Source: Lactarius indigo
Taxonomy: Eukaryota; Basidiomycota; Agaricomycetes; Russulales; Russulaceae
Direction of reading: 5' to 3'
Assembly (NCBI GenBank): GCA_025766275.1
Contig: JAFKAC010000031.1
Coordinates: 62,001-126,000 of the forward strand
Length of the DNA stretch: 64,000 bases
A model generated the notes under the pieces. The model saw only the letters and a program-made list of their open reading frames with translations. It did not search any database and had not been told where the DNA came from. Position numbers and translations under genes: made by a program. Shown in pieces: positions 34,354 to 46,039 of the stretch; the first letter of the stretch is position 1, and each line of letters starts with the position of its first letter.

Positions 34354-35669
34354 CCATTTCTTAGAACCGCCTATTCCTTACGCAGGGAATTTGTGGGCTC
34401 ACAAATAACCAACCAGCAATTCCGATTCAGTCCCCGCAACTTTAGCTGTCATAGTATGACAACCGTTTTCATGCTATATCCATTGCCCTCACACACTGCA
34501 TCAGTGTAGTACCACAACCACATCCTTTGCCAGTGGCCACAGTCCACTGCAAACACCTTACGACGGTCTTGACGGCTCCATGCTCATCTATACTATTTCC
34601 CTTGCCCCTCTTTTTGCTTGCCCTTCTCCTTATCAGACATCTACCAACACCCCCTCTTCTGTCGTTGTTCGTTCTAGTGATCAAACCCTTTTTACGCGCC
34701 TCATTCTAGTTAGTCCGTCTCGGGCCTCATTTTTCTCTGCTAACATCACACCATATACGTCGACGTGCATCAATTTAGGCTTCTCGCTTCTCGTGTGCAA
34801 CAGGACTTCGGTAACTGTGTTTAATAACATCTTATACTGTATCACGTAACACGCTGTTGACTTATTCAACGGCTTACAGTATTGGGAGTTATTGTAACGG
34901 GCCCGGGGCACACGGTCCCAGTGAATGGACACACGATGTTATCATTTTCTTTCACAGCCTTGGCCATTTGGTCACTCTTTTACACTTGGGTCCGCGAATT
35001 ATTCTTTTCCTATTCGTGTCTCTTGCTTACTGCAACCTGCTTTGGTTGTACGAATAAATAAACTTTGGGTAAGGTCATTGAAAATGGCGCGCAATTGGTT
35101 CCGGTGAAGTGGAGTCTTACGACACTACGAGTATGTCGTTCCTCTTTCCCGGCTAGTCCGTTTGCAATACCACCACAGGACACAGGCGCCAAATGCAAGC
35201 AATAACTTCTCTTTGGAGAGGGCCAGGGTAATCATTTGTGTGCTCCATGTTGGCTCCGAGTCTAGGTCTATTTCAGTAGTTTGAATGAAACTTGAGGCCT
35301 TGAGGGGAAAGGCACCCGCCACAGACTCCCCTTCGGCAGAACAGATGTCGAGCTTAAAAGGTATAGATTCCGAATCGATTCGCGGGTGCCAATGAAGTGG
35401 TCAAATTCAGGGACCATGAGAAGCCACTGGGAGATATGGATTTTGGGTACCTTTTTCAGAGTCACGAGAGCTGACCACATGGGGTGAAACCGAATGTCGG
35501 GACTACAACACCGAGATAGAGCGACGCACTACACGATATCTACTGAGTCACCCTGCCTGCATTATTAGGGCCTCGAGTGGAGGTATCGCGAGTGTCACAC
35601 AGGCGTGCCACCGCAGCGCGTCATGAGATGCGTGTTGCGTGTGCGCAGTGGAGGACGATAGGCACAAGG

Positions 35670-35694
35670 AAAAAAAAAAAAAAAAAAAAAAAAA
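35670..35694. repeat. Poly(A) tract of about 25 bases
   Basis: This is an uninterrupted A run in intergenic DNA. It may be the tail of a retroposed sequence reading rightward, but no source gene is recognisable upstream. Confidence 0.7.
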
Positions 35695-38600
35695 ACAGAC
35701 AAAAGAAGGACCTTCTCGATCAGAGGCTGTCAAAGGGGGAAGAGGAAGAGAATGGACCTGACCACACCGTGGCGCTTGGTGTCGAGGTCAAGAGTACACG
35801 TTCGATAAGCTCTTGGTCTCGACACGGGGTCCATTTCTAGAAAAAGAAAACTCACTCACATCTGTCAATCGCTAGCTTTGAAACTTCCATAATTAGGAAA
35901 TATATGCCGGTAAGCTGATGGAAGTGCTGTATGGATGATGTTGCAGTACTGTAACCCCGGGTCTGATTACTCTGATAGGACTGATCATGCATCGATCGTG
36001 ATTGTAACTGAACCGGGTACTTTTTGTGGGTTTGAATCTCCGACACGCTGGCGCAACGCGGTGTTTCGCTGACACGCTTTCCCTCAGGCTCAGGCTGGCA
36101 CAGTGTCTGTACTAGTAGCTCGATCGCCGTCGCACTCAGCATCTCCATCTCGAAACTACACTGAATGCTGTCACTGGAAGTCTCTCGCGAACAAGTCCGA
36201 GTCCAAAAAATCGTCGTGCGAAGTTGTATCGCTGCCGCGTTCAACACTGCTTCATCGCATCATGCAAGAACACACTTTCCAGGAGATCCGGGGACGAAGT
36301 AGCGTCTTCAAGTTTATCTGAGGCCTGTGCCCCATGGCCCTACGTTCTCCCTCAAGATTTGGTCTGTTTGTCTATTCACTCATTCTAACCAGATTTTTGC
36401 TGCTCGACGAGTAAACTGGACTGGATTCAGTGGGTTGGAGTTTTCTGTGCCATAATTTGCGCCAGAGGGCCCTCTTCTCGTCACTGATGCGGCGCTGTTG
36501 CTCCCCTCGACTGGTACAATGTCTCCTCTTTTATCTGGTTTTCTTTCATTATTCATACTATCATTTGAGTCGCCGTCTTTGAGCTTGCGTTTTTCATACG
36601 TCAAGTATGTCATCTTTGAACCAGTCTGGTGCGGTATCATGTCCCGCAATACTATACGCCATGCTGTCTATCTCGCTCCGCCTTCGAGTCCCACAACTGT
36701 CGACAGAATGGGAACGATTCACCGGGAGAGGGGAGGGAATTCTGGCTCACACTTTCATATATTACGCTCTCACTGGTTGGTCCGTGGTCCGAGCTACTTT
36801 CGCTGGCGCCCTTACATTCGCTATACTTGGTCACCTCTCACCTACTACTCTATGTGCTTCCACTAAAGCCAGATGCTGTTTCAACGCTGTTTCAATTCCC
36901 CACATGGGGACCTTTCCGCATGCACTTCACACTCCATGCGGCCGAACCTGTTTGTGCGTTGTGTCAAGGAATGTTACCACACGACATCAAACCAAAAGCG
37001 AGGACCGAATAAAGTGACAGCCCTGTATTTGTAGACTGCACCTGAATTTGTAGCCTCAATCTCCCACTATACTCATTTCAGGAGCCATACCGTAAATACA
37101 GGTAACCTAAAGAGTACCTAGAACAGCAATATCGACGGAATCAGGGTTGCGATAGAAAAGTACGTGGAACATCTACTAGCAACAATCCCAAAGCATGAAA
37201 AACACACACGAAAGAGGAATAGGTGGCAATCCCCTCGGTTCCGACGTGTTTCATATTCATGCAAGGAATGGGGAAGAGTGGTTCTGGAAGGGAAGCAGAA
37301 CCAAATACCCGCCGAGGGGCACTGCAGTATCAGGGCACAGTAATAGCAAATGTGCCTAGAATGTACCGCCAGTGACATACAAGGATCTGAAGGTAATGTG
37401 CGGTGAGAAAAGGGAAGCCCCTATTCCTATCCGTGGAATACGATTGCACCGCAGTGTTGAGTTGGGCGAACAATACGAATATAGCAAGAAGTCTTCCGTT
37501 ATAAAGGCCAGAGTTCAGAGGGAGTCACGGCGCCACGAGTAGACACCAGTAATGGGGTATATGAACCGATAATAGTAACCCAGAGAGAGACGTTTCTGCT
37601 GACAGACCGAACTCGGGTAGACCTGGCTCAGAGAGAGTTATAGTCGCCGAATTCGGTCGGAACTAAATTGGCGGGATGAAGCGCAGTCCAGGAAGTGATG
37701 CGAGGATAGCCGTGTGAGATAGCAAGCCCCAGTAGAATAAAATGCAATAGCTAACACAACCCTATAGGAGTTTCACATATTTGCCTTTCCTTTTGAAAGT
37801 TCTCAGAAAATGGGACGCCGCGCGCCTTGATATAGCTTGATATACAAGGAAAGCCCGATATTACTGTAGCCGACGGCCCTCTGAGATCTGAAAACAGAAT
37901 CGAGCCTTATTAGGTCTGAATTACCTACGGTACGTTTCGATCGGGTTCCAAAAAAGTACGCACACTTGATCTTTGGCATGGCGCCGAAGGGGAGTCGTAA
38001 TTGACGGGGAAGTACTAAACGCCGTAGTGGATGCACCTCTTTTTCAATGGTCGCTTCATACCAACCCTCACGAAAGGCAAAATCGACTCAGCTATTCATG
38101 GGGCATTCGCGTTGTCAATGTGTCGATTATTCATTTAACGACAATCGAGCTTTGACCTCTGATCGAATGATTCATCTCGACTCATGGGAAAGAGAAAAAA
38201 ATACTGTGCTGCCTTTCAGGGTAAGACCGTGACCGTCGGACCTCATTTTATGAACCAGATAGCGACTCCACGTCCAGCGTCTTCTCTGAGGAAACATGAT
38301 GTGAAGGGTTTCCAGAGGCTGTCGACGGCATCAAGTGCGAGTGTGAAATGTTAACAAATTTAGCTGCGTGAAGTGGAGCAGCGGCGCGAGAAACTCGGCC
38401 TGCACAGAAGTCACATCATCGTAGTCGAGAAGGGGCGCAGATCATCTACTGTCACGAACTAGGTTGCCGGGGCCAAGTACATGGTTTTTCACCCCGGATA
38501 GGTCGAGCATAAGTGACCAAAGTCTATTGAAGAGGAGGACGTCGAGGAGAGGGCGTATGGCACAACGCAACAGACCAGACGGACGGGGCGGTGTGAAAAA

Positions 38601-39456
38601 AAGAGAAGAAAATACGAGATAGAGTGTGTGTGCAAGTATAACAAGACAATACTTTGGAAGGGGTGACGGCGACGGCAACAAGAGGAAGATGGTATGGCAA
38701 AGCTGTGATCTGGTTGTGTTGAGGATACCATTAAGGGAAGGTTCCGGTACGTACCTACTATGACATGCGTTTTTCCCACCCCTCAGGCCTTGGTTCAGAC
38801 AGCTCCTATCCGGTAGCGGTACTTTATCATACGCGAAAGGAGCGCGGTCCTTGGTAAGCAGGGGACTACGATAAGACTTAGGTGGGGGAAATTTGAACCC
38901 AGGCTTTGGAGGTGACCGGTGACCGTGGGCAAGCAGTTTCGGAAGGGACAGTGGAGAGAACGAAAGTAAGATTCTAATGACGAGTTGCGCACCGATTATG
39001 TTCGTTGCGTAGGCGTCGGGCCCGAAGGTGCGATTTGGTGAGAAAAGTGTCTGAAAGGCACGCAGTGCGGAGCTGCCAGTGAGTTACGTCAGCAGTCCCC
39101 CCTCCCTGCTTGACTTCATAACAGAAATCGCCTCTGGTGATCCTTATGGTCAGCTTGAAGGTGATCTATATTAAGATAGTTTATACAGAAATTTAGATGA
39201 TAAAATTGGGCAACCACTAGCAGACAAATCAAAACACCATGGGTATCTGAACCTAGACGCTCCTTTAAATTCTCTGTGCCAGTGTAGTACCACCTGACTT
39301 GGAACTACTGTCGAGATCGTACCCTGTGCGCGTTTGTGTGCCATTACAGACACCGACAAACTCATAGAGCCACCACTCCCTCCACGTTGCGTAGAAGCGC
39401 GTCTTCTCTTCCACAAAAAAAAAAGCTTTCACACAACCTTTATCTTTTAGCCGCGC

Positions 39457-39890
39457 CATGACCAGATCACATGCATCAGAGAAAGGAATTCGGGATTCGG
39501 GTGCACCTGATATTTTCAGTGCTATGAGCGCAGTTCGGACACCATTCGACGGAGGGCCGTGCAACTTGAACGCGCCGTTGCCTATGCAAGCGTCACCGCC
39601 TCCGATACTGAGCGTGACGTCCAACAGCACGTCTTGTAAGGATTCCAGCTTCTGGTTTTGGAAGAGTATGACACGCCATGCCGGGGTGCAGGTAACCCGA
39701 CCATGTGTCGCAACGCACGAGGCTTCCCCCTTTCCACTGGAAAGGGAGAAGGCCCAAGAAGAGCGTCCAGGAATAGTCGAGCAAAAGAGCCTATGACAGC
39801 TCGTCTGTAAGATGTCGTTAGGCAAACAGGAGGCAATTCCAATACCACGTGTGAGACGGCGAGGTGCAAGGCGAGGTGTGATGCCAGCTC
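39457..39890 (-). pseudogene. Decayed copy of exon 4 of the gene at 49776-51582
   Basis: Read on the minus strand this matches exon 4 of the 515-aa protein gene. Shared blocks include an Asp-Val-Leu-Leu-Asp-Val-Thr-Leu stretch (DALLNVAL in the parent), followed by GIGNG-like and GPPS patches, and the region corresponding to LLGPSPFPHASQHML. Frames are shifted between blocks and the flanking exons are absent. The likely origin is segmental duplication of the right end of the zinc-finger cluster together with its neighbour. The match was made by eye at about 60-70% over short blocks. Confidence 0.6.
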
Positions 39891-40777
39891 CTTGGAATTT
39901 TTGGTAGGGGCACCGATCGGCCCGATATATCAATTTTCGTCCTTCAGATCGCGTAATAACTTGAACCTGTGCTCGTTCTTGTTACGTCTTCCGCTCAAAC
40001 TTGCACGAAGTTTGGCTTTTCCATTCTGGAGCACAGTTACAGATCTCTCCAAATTAGCTGCTCCTAGGAGTCCTAGCGTGTGGTCAATCTTTTAACTCAC
40101 CATTTTCTGCATTCAGCTGGGTGATCTGCTCATGGACGTCCGCTGTGCCCCACCTCATCAGAGCATGTCCACCTTCTTTAGAACAATAAAAACAAGCTCC
40201 GTATCCCTGTCTGAAAGTTCTTGGGCCCGTTTCAGAGAGTGGCACCGTCTTACGTTGAAAGTCTATATAATACCAGGTCCGTGATCACCTGGAACGCAAC
40301 ACACTCTACCGTACTCTGTTCTAAAGCCCTGACGGGATATTGGAAAATTAGACCATAGCCATCAATGTCCCCTAGAAACCCTTCAGGACGATTTCTGACA
40401 CGCTGTGAGGATGTTTGGGCACAAAATGAAGTATGAATGGCACTTCCGGCGGGCACTGGCACCACAGGTTTTACAACACCACGTTCGACGGATACCTCAA
40501 AGGGGATATCCGCACTATGTCAATTGTACATGGGGCTGTTAGATCTGGGCTTCAGTGCCACTGCAAGCTTTTAAAAAACCCCGCTACCACCCCTCCCACA
40601 TACCGCCTTGAAGAACATTTTCGCCCCCACCACTAGCGTGCGTTTGGGTACAGGGATCCACCGTCAAGGTCTACTTAGACTCACCTTCGCGGAGCACCGG
40701 CCATCCAGAACCTCATCTATTGTAAGTCCCATCGCCGCTGAAAACTAGAAGCGTATTTTCTGTGCGTCGTCATATAG

Positions 40778-42170
40778 CCGAGCATATGTCAACTAGCAAC
40801 ACTGGTGCAACTCTCCGGCTTCAGCCGCCGAGATCAGTCGCCAATAAATTAACCTCAAATGACGACACGCACCTCCTCCATGACAGCTGGAAACAACGTT
40901 CAAATGTATCATGCAACGTGTTGCATTGGCGCTCCGGTGCAATCTGTCCTTTGGACTACAACCAGGACGGCATGTGTCTGTCGGCATCTGATAGTTCCAA
41001 CTCTGGGCAGGCATTTCCAAGTAGACTTAATACACCCCCTTGGGCCAATAGTGTTCCAGACTCTGGTGCTTTGATCCAAACCGCAACTCCCTCTCACGGC
41101 TGTCAATACCAGCATTTTCCGTACATGTCACACAAGATTATCCCTTATAGTGGTTACCCCACGCGGTCAGTTGACCATTTTCCCCTCTCACGATTTCCCG
41201 TACCACGACAGGTAGGACCTATCATGACCCCGCCTTTCGCGATCAGATGCTAAAGTACCGGGGATAGTGTGGTCTTGCCTTTCTATCACCCTATGTAAGT
41301 TGGGAAGACGAGCTCCCCATCAATGAGTCCCAAGACAGATTCCCAGCATCACACCCGACGAAGGATCCTTTCTTGTCCGAAAGCTCGCTCCTCGCACCAG
41401 CGACTGGCTTATTCCCCGTCTCGGGTATCCCTAATGGTCTATTTCTTCCAGACGGACGACAAGCCTTGGTCTCCCCCGCCGCCAGCGATGCACCCACTGC
41501 AGATAACTTTCCTGGCTCGCATGAAGAACTACAACTTCCGGACGTCTGGACTTGGATGCACACCCCTACAAGCGCGGCCGCACAAATCGACCCAAGTCAA
41601 TATCCGGTTGACAACGCCAGGACGGGGGTTGTGTCATACAATTTTCAGGACGGTGGTTCACAGGCGTTAAGTGGATCACGTTGCGCACCCTCTCCGGAGC
41701 CAGAGCGTCAGCTCCGCTTCGGCCGAGAGCAGGTAACCCTGACAGCGTCTCTTACACCAATAGTGCAGCCCAATAGCCCTCTCGTTGCCTCTTCAGTAAT
41801 ATCATCAGTTCCACTGGGCCAAGGTCGAAGCGCAGATGCCATGGAACGGTGTGAGAAGAAAAACTGGTGTTCCCTTTGTGAGGTCGATTTCTCACAACCG
41901 CAAGTTCTGAGCCGACACAAAAAAGACAAGCACAAGTCAAAAGAGTCATGTGCCTTTTGTAAATCCTTCAAGTGGTCCCGGGGGAGGCCATACCTCTATA
42001 AAAGACACCTCCGCACACAACACTTTCAAATCCTACCCACCGATGTTCGACAGAAGAGTTCAAAGCCACCCAAGGAAAACTTGAAGCTTCAGGTACTGGT
42101 CACCAGATTAATCCAAAGTATTCGCCCCCCCTCTCCGTTTGTTCTCTCTCTCACGATGATCGTACGATAG
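40778..42170 (+). CDS. Two-finger C2H2 protein, paralogue 4 (5' end unresolved)
   Basis: Two exons are well supported: 40778-41211 and 41268-42170, with a 56 bp phase-0 intron at the position of intron 2 of the paralogues. The block HMSTSNTGATLRL matches YMSTDDIGATLPL of paralogue 5, and CGLAFLSPYVSWED matches the start of its exon 3. The intron found after DNQ/DSQ in other copies is missing here. A 5' intron with a good donor (GTAAGT, 40722-40777) precedes the first exon. The frame upstream contains stops at 40634 and 40676, so the first exon is either further spliced or broken. The finger module is CSLCEVDFSQPQVLSRH...H and CAFCKSFKWSRGRPYLYKRH...H. It may be a gene or a 5'-damaged copy. 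Confidence 0.6.
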
Positions 42171-45100
42171 GCTCAAAATAGCTCACTACTCACAAGCAAC
42201 GACGTGCCTCCACTGGCAGGTGACGGTCTGCCACACAATCCACTAGTGAATGCTCCTGCCAGCGATTACTGCACTATCACGCACATAAAACAAGTCTCGC
42301 CTGCTGCGGCCATCTATTTAGTGGGAACTGCGTGAGTGCACAGGAAGGATGGTGGCGAGGCCGGGCAACGGGATGGTTCGGAGCTAGAGTCTGGACACAG
42401 TAGAGTTCGCAGGCCGTTTCGTTTTGTTTTGAGCCAGTATTTCGGTGTTCGCTTACCTATGATACCCACAACGGTGTGCTCCCGGTTTCCGCTACCCTTA
42501 TCTCGAAGCGCATGTATATCACTCCCACGCTCGGGGACCCTCGGCTGTAATGTTTAACAGAGAGCCATTTTCGCTTGGTACCCCGCACCGTCTGCGGTCT
42601 CCAGTGGCATCGTATAATGCACTCCAGGCGACCATCTACTTTAGAAGTTTAGATCCGACCCTTCACCACGCCTTGCACCATGTGGGGAAGCGGCATATCT
42701 CGTAATATCTGGTTGAAGGTCACCGGAACAACGGGAACATCATCAAGAACTTGTTCGCAGGCACTTCATATCGGAAGTACGTGCTGATGAAATAGGGCGG
42801 GACGGTGCCCACTCAAGTTACGTGTAGGGTTACATGTGCAGCATATCTCAGACCTCAATTACGGCCCCCTCAGTTTCCGGTCCAACACAAGTCGCAACAT
42901 CGCCATCACGGTATTGTGAGCCTAATTGTGACCCCACAGTTTCCGTCCGATCTTATCCACCATTTCTTTTTCACGAGGATTTCCAGAGACATCGTTTATA
43001 CACAGCGGAACTGTGGAAGCGATGAATAAATACATAGAACGACTACCGACTACTAGACACATGCCGCAGTGGAGCGGAAGAATATATGGCACACAGAAGG
43101 ACAATAGCCACAGGGCTGACGGTGTATCAGTGATTCGAAGTCACCCAAAGAAGCCGGAATCTTTGGAGATGAGAAGCGGAATCACATACTCATGGGGTGC
43201 TGCAGGACTTGGACCCAGTTCCTGGAACCAAACCGGGTTTACGTGTCCTAGGATAATTTTCCAGTTAACAGGGGGAACGTTTTTCAGCAGAACTTCATGA
43301 CAGGTGGCACTGTACAAGCCCCGGCTGTGCGGTGTTTTTTGAAATTTAAACGAACTAAAACAGAGACTTCCTGCCAAAAAATCATTTACCGCCCGTGGAG
43401 CCATTCACACAGTCGGCCCAAGAAGCATGACCACGAACGTGGCGAGCGATACAGGAAACGGGGGGACTGCATCTATAGGGGGAAAGATTAGCCCGTACCC
43501 GTGGTCCCATGCGCGGTCATCGGAGTCCATGCTTGTAGGAGGCGTGGATGGAGAATGACATCTCCTTTAGGGTGCTTCCCGGGACAAGGAGGGCCCAAGT
43601 GATGGAGAGCACCTCTAAACGCCTACCGTTTCCGATGGTCATTACCAACCCAATCCGTTCCTCACAGCTATCTAGGTGGAAAGACCTAGTTACAAAGTGA
43701 CGAAAAGAACAGGGTTGGACTGACATGCTTACTACGGCCTACACATTGTTGAGCCTCTTCCAACCCACGTTTCATCTTGACCTTATGACCCCATATTATG
43801 ATGAAGCCGTTCCTATTAAACGACAATCGGACGTTTCGCCTTCGACGACGAAGAGTCAGGAAGAGTGGATAAATGTGTGGAGAACTTTGCAGCCTTGTTC
43901 GTAGCCACTATTCTGCAGTGGGTAAGAATACGATACCTCATCCACGGGAGTTAGAGAATGCCGGTCAATGCCATTCGCGAGAATAAACGACATGAAACCT
44001 TAACAGAGTACCGCAGTCAAGTGCGTCGATGGAGCGGTGCGGCAGGCAGGGACGATCAAGTGACAAGCGTGGCTGCCCCGAGAAGCCCGGCCTTCGCCGA
44101 AATAGCGCATACAGATACATGCCGAACGCCAACCAGCACCAAAGCACGGTCCAGGATTACGGCAAAAATTACAACAGCTTTTACGGCACCCTAGTCGGTC
44201 GGTGGAGAACCCTCTAGCGTGATAATGCCTTCAGGCAAGTGTTCCACCAGCTATTCAGGCGAGCTCGTCCCACGTTTACCTTTGGCCCGTGGTATTACAC
44301 CGGAGGCAAGGCCGCTAGATTGATCCGAGTCGGGGGACAGGTTAGAAAACAGGGAGGTCAGCAAGATATTGCAAGCCACTCTTGCAACCACTCCACTTCC
44401 TCTCATTAACGTCCACCTCTAGGGGATTGTTTAATGGTACCACGCCGCCACCAACATAGCCTGAGCAACTAAGCACGTTAGAGCCTTTCGCGACCATCTA
44501 AGAACGTAGCCCGTGCCGAACGACCGTGTCTCATCCTGGTCATGGGGCAGATATAGGCTCGATATAATGAGTGCGTTCAAAAGATAGTGATAGAGTGAGC
44601 TGAGGGGGCTGCAGGGTGTCCGAATGAGTTTCCAGCAATGTAGTAGTATTTGCCAGGAGTTCACTGACAGATTACTAAGCATCGAACAATGGACGTCACG
44701 ACTAGGTCACGAGTTATGCCAGCGAGAACTTGAAGGTCGTAGTCGGACCGCTGCCGCCGCCGCCGCCTCTGTTGTACGGTGGTGCTGCTTGCCACTTTTG
44801 CGTACCTCAGGCTCTCATCTCCTGGCCACTATACCCCGATCACCATTTCTCGCACCCCTTTCGCAAATGACACGACGCACCTGATTTTTTGACAGACGAT
44901 AGCTACGTGAAATCGCGCAACTCACTACACTCGTTGGCATCACCTACTGTGCTCTAGGTTGTCTAACAGTTCAAACCCCCCTAGCTCGTTTTGGGGTGTA
45001 ATTATATGCCCTATCACACGGTTTGGACTGGGATAGGATGCGAATTTTTGCTTACATGCTTTTAACTTAAACGACTCATACTGTCGATTTGCATCCTACG

Positions 45101-46039
45101 AAGACGAGTTGTGCTTCCTCCCCTCTGACGTGATGTTACGAGGTTTAGCTTACAACTTCAAAATTCCCACCCTTTTACGGCAAATCCTTGACTTATTCTG
45201 CTAGGTGGAGCCTTATCCTCCCTCCTATCTCTGTTACCGCCTTCCCTCCTTGTTGCTTGGCGAAATTTTACACTCTGTTCGACATCTCTCTCTCCTCTGC
45301 CAGGAAAAACTTTATTCTTGTTCTGCACCTTCCCCCTTGTTAGTATAGGCGAAATCTTATACCCTCTTCCTGTTCTCTATTTTCCGCCCACCCTGCTAGG
45401 CGAAACTTTATTCTCGTTTTCCATTTCTCTGTTCTACTGTACGTCTTCTCCTGGTAGGGGAAACTTTATTTTCCCATTCAGATCCAGAATCCTGAACTCA
45501 AATTTTCCCGAGGTCGCCCCTCTCTGGGTGACTCAGATCTGTGGGCGCGTCGAAGAAGTTGCTCCATCGCACCACAGCATGCCGGCATTCCTTATCTGAA
45601 GAAAAAAAAGAAGCTCCGTGCTGATGCCTGCCATCTTTGGACCGCCATATCGACCCAAGTGGGATAAACATGGGAGCAACCCTGGCCAGCTCGGAAAACC
45701 TCCGGATCTCGGAGCTAACGTAGCTTCAGACGATGGCACTACTTGCCTGATTTACAGTAGAACGAAGTCCAAAGCCAAGGAAATACAAGTGGCACGTGGC
45801 GCCCTTACGCCCACCACTCCTGCTCCCAAGCCGCCATAAGAATATCGGAATACCTAGATCTTAAACACTGAGGAAATTATAGTCTCGCTCGCCAAGAAAT
45901 TTCAAGGACAACGGGACGGGCACATCCTGGAGACTGTGCCCAAACGTGATGCGATGCCGGTCACTGGGCGCTTCTCCCGGAGTAGAGGTACGAATGGCAC
46001 CTCTTGCCAGTATCAACACCTCAAGCTTCGCAATATACT
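42171..46039. other. Spacer with a degenerate tandem repeat
   Basis: No gene is supported. A run of diverged repeats lies at 45204-45475. A GCC/GCT triplet stretch near 44745 and assorted short frames have no motif. Sequence just upstream of 46040 resembles that upstream of 40778, marking the duplicated unit of paralogues 4 and 5. Confidence 0.45.
45204..45475 (+). repeat. About six diverged tandem units around GGCGAAACTTTATTC
   Basis: Related cores start at 45204, 45259, 45303, 45348, 45399 and 45457, spaced 44-58 bp. They are separated by pyrimidine-rich arms containing TTCTCT and TTCC. The variable spacing argues against a simple minisatellite. They could be old tandem duplication or clustered binding sites. 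Confidence 0.5.

Larger units (their letters stand above)
34354..40432. other. Spacer with poly(A) tract, weak minus-strand frames and a gene fragment
   Basis: No complete gene is supported. A run of about 25 A lies at 35670-35694. On the minus strand, three frames (35852-36247, 36380-36649, 36652-36834) have polar, protein-like composition and could be exons of an unrecognised gene, but I could not join them with convincing splice sites. A 37071-37160 stretch resembles 48370-48460. A decayed copy of the 50 kb gene is annotated separately. Confidence 0.4.

Noticed and set aside
35852..36834. Three minus-strand frames that might be exons of one gene
   Set aside because: Their composition is protein-like, but I could not join them with phased GT-AG introns or recognise a domain.
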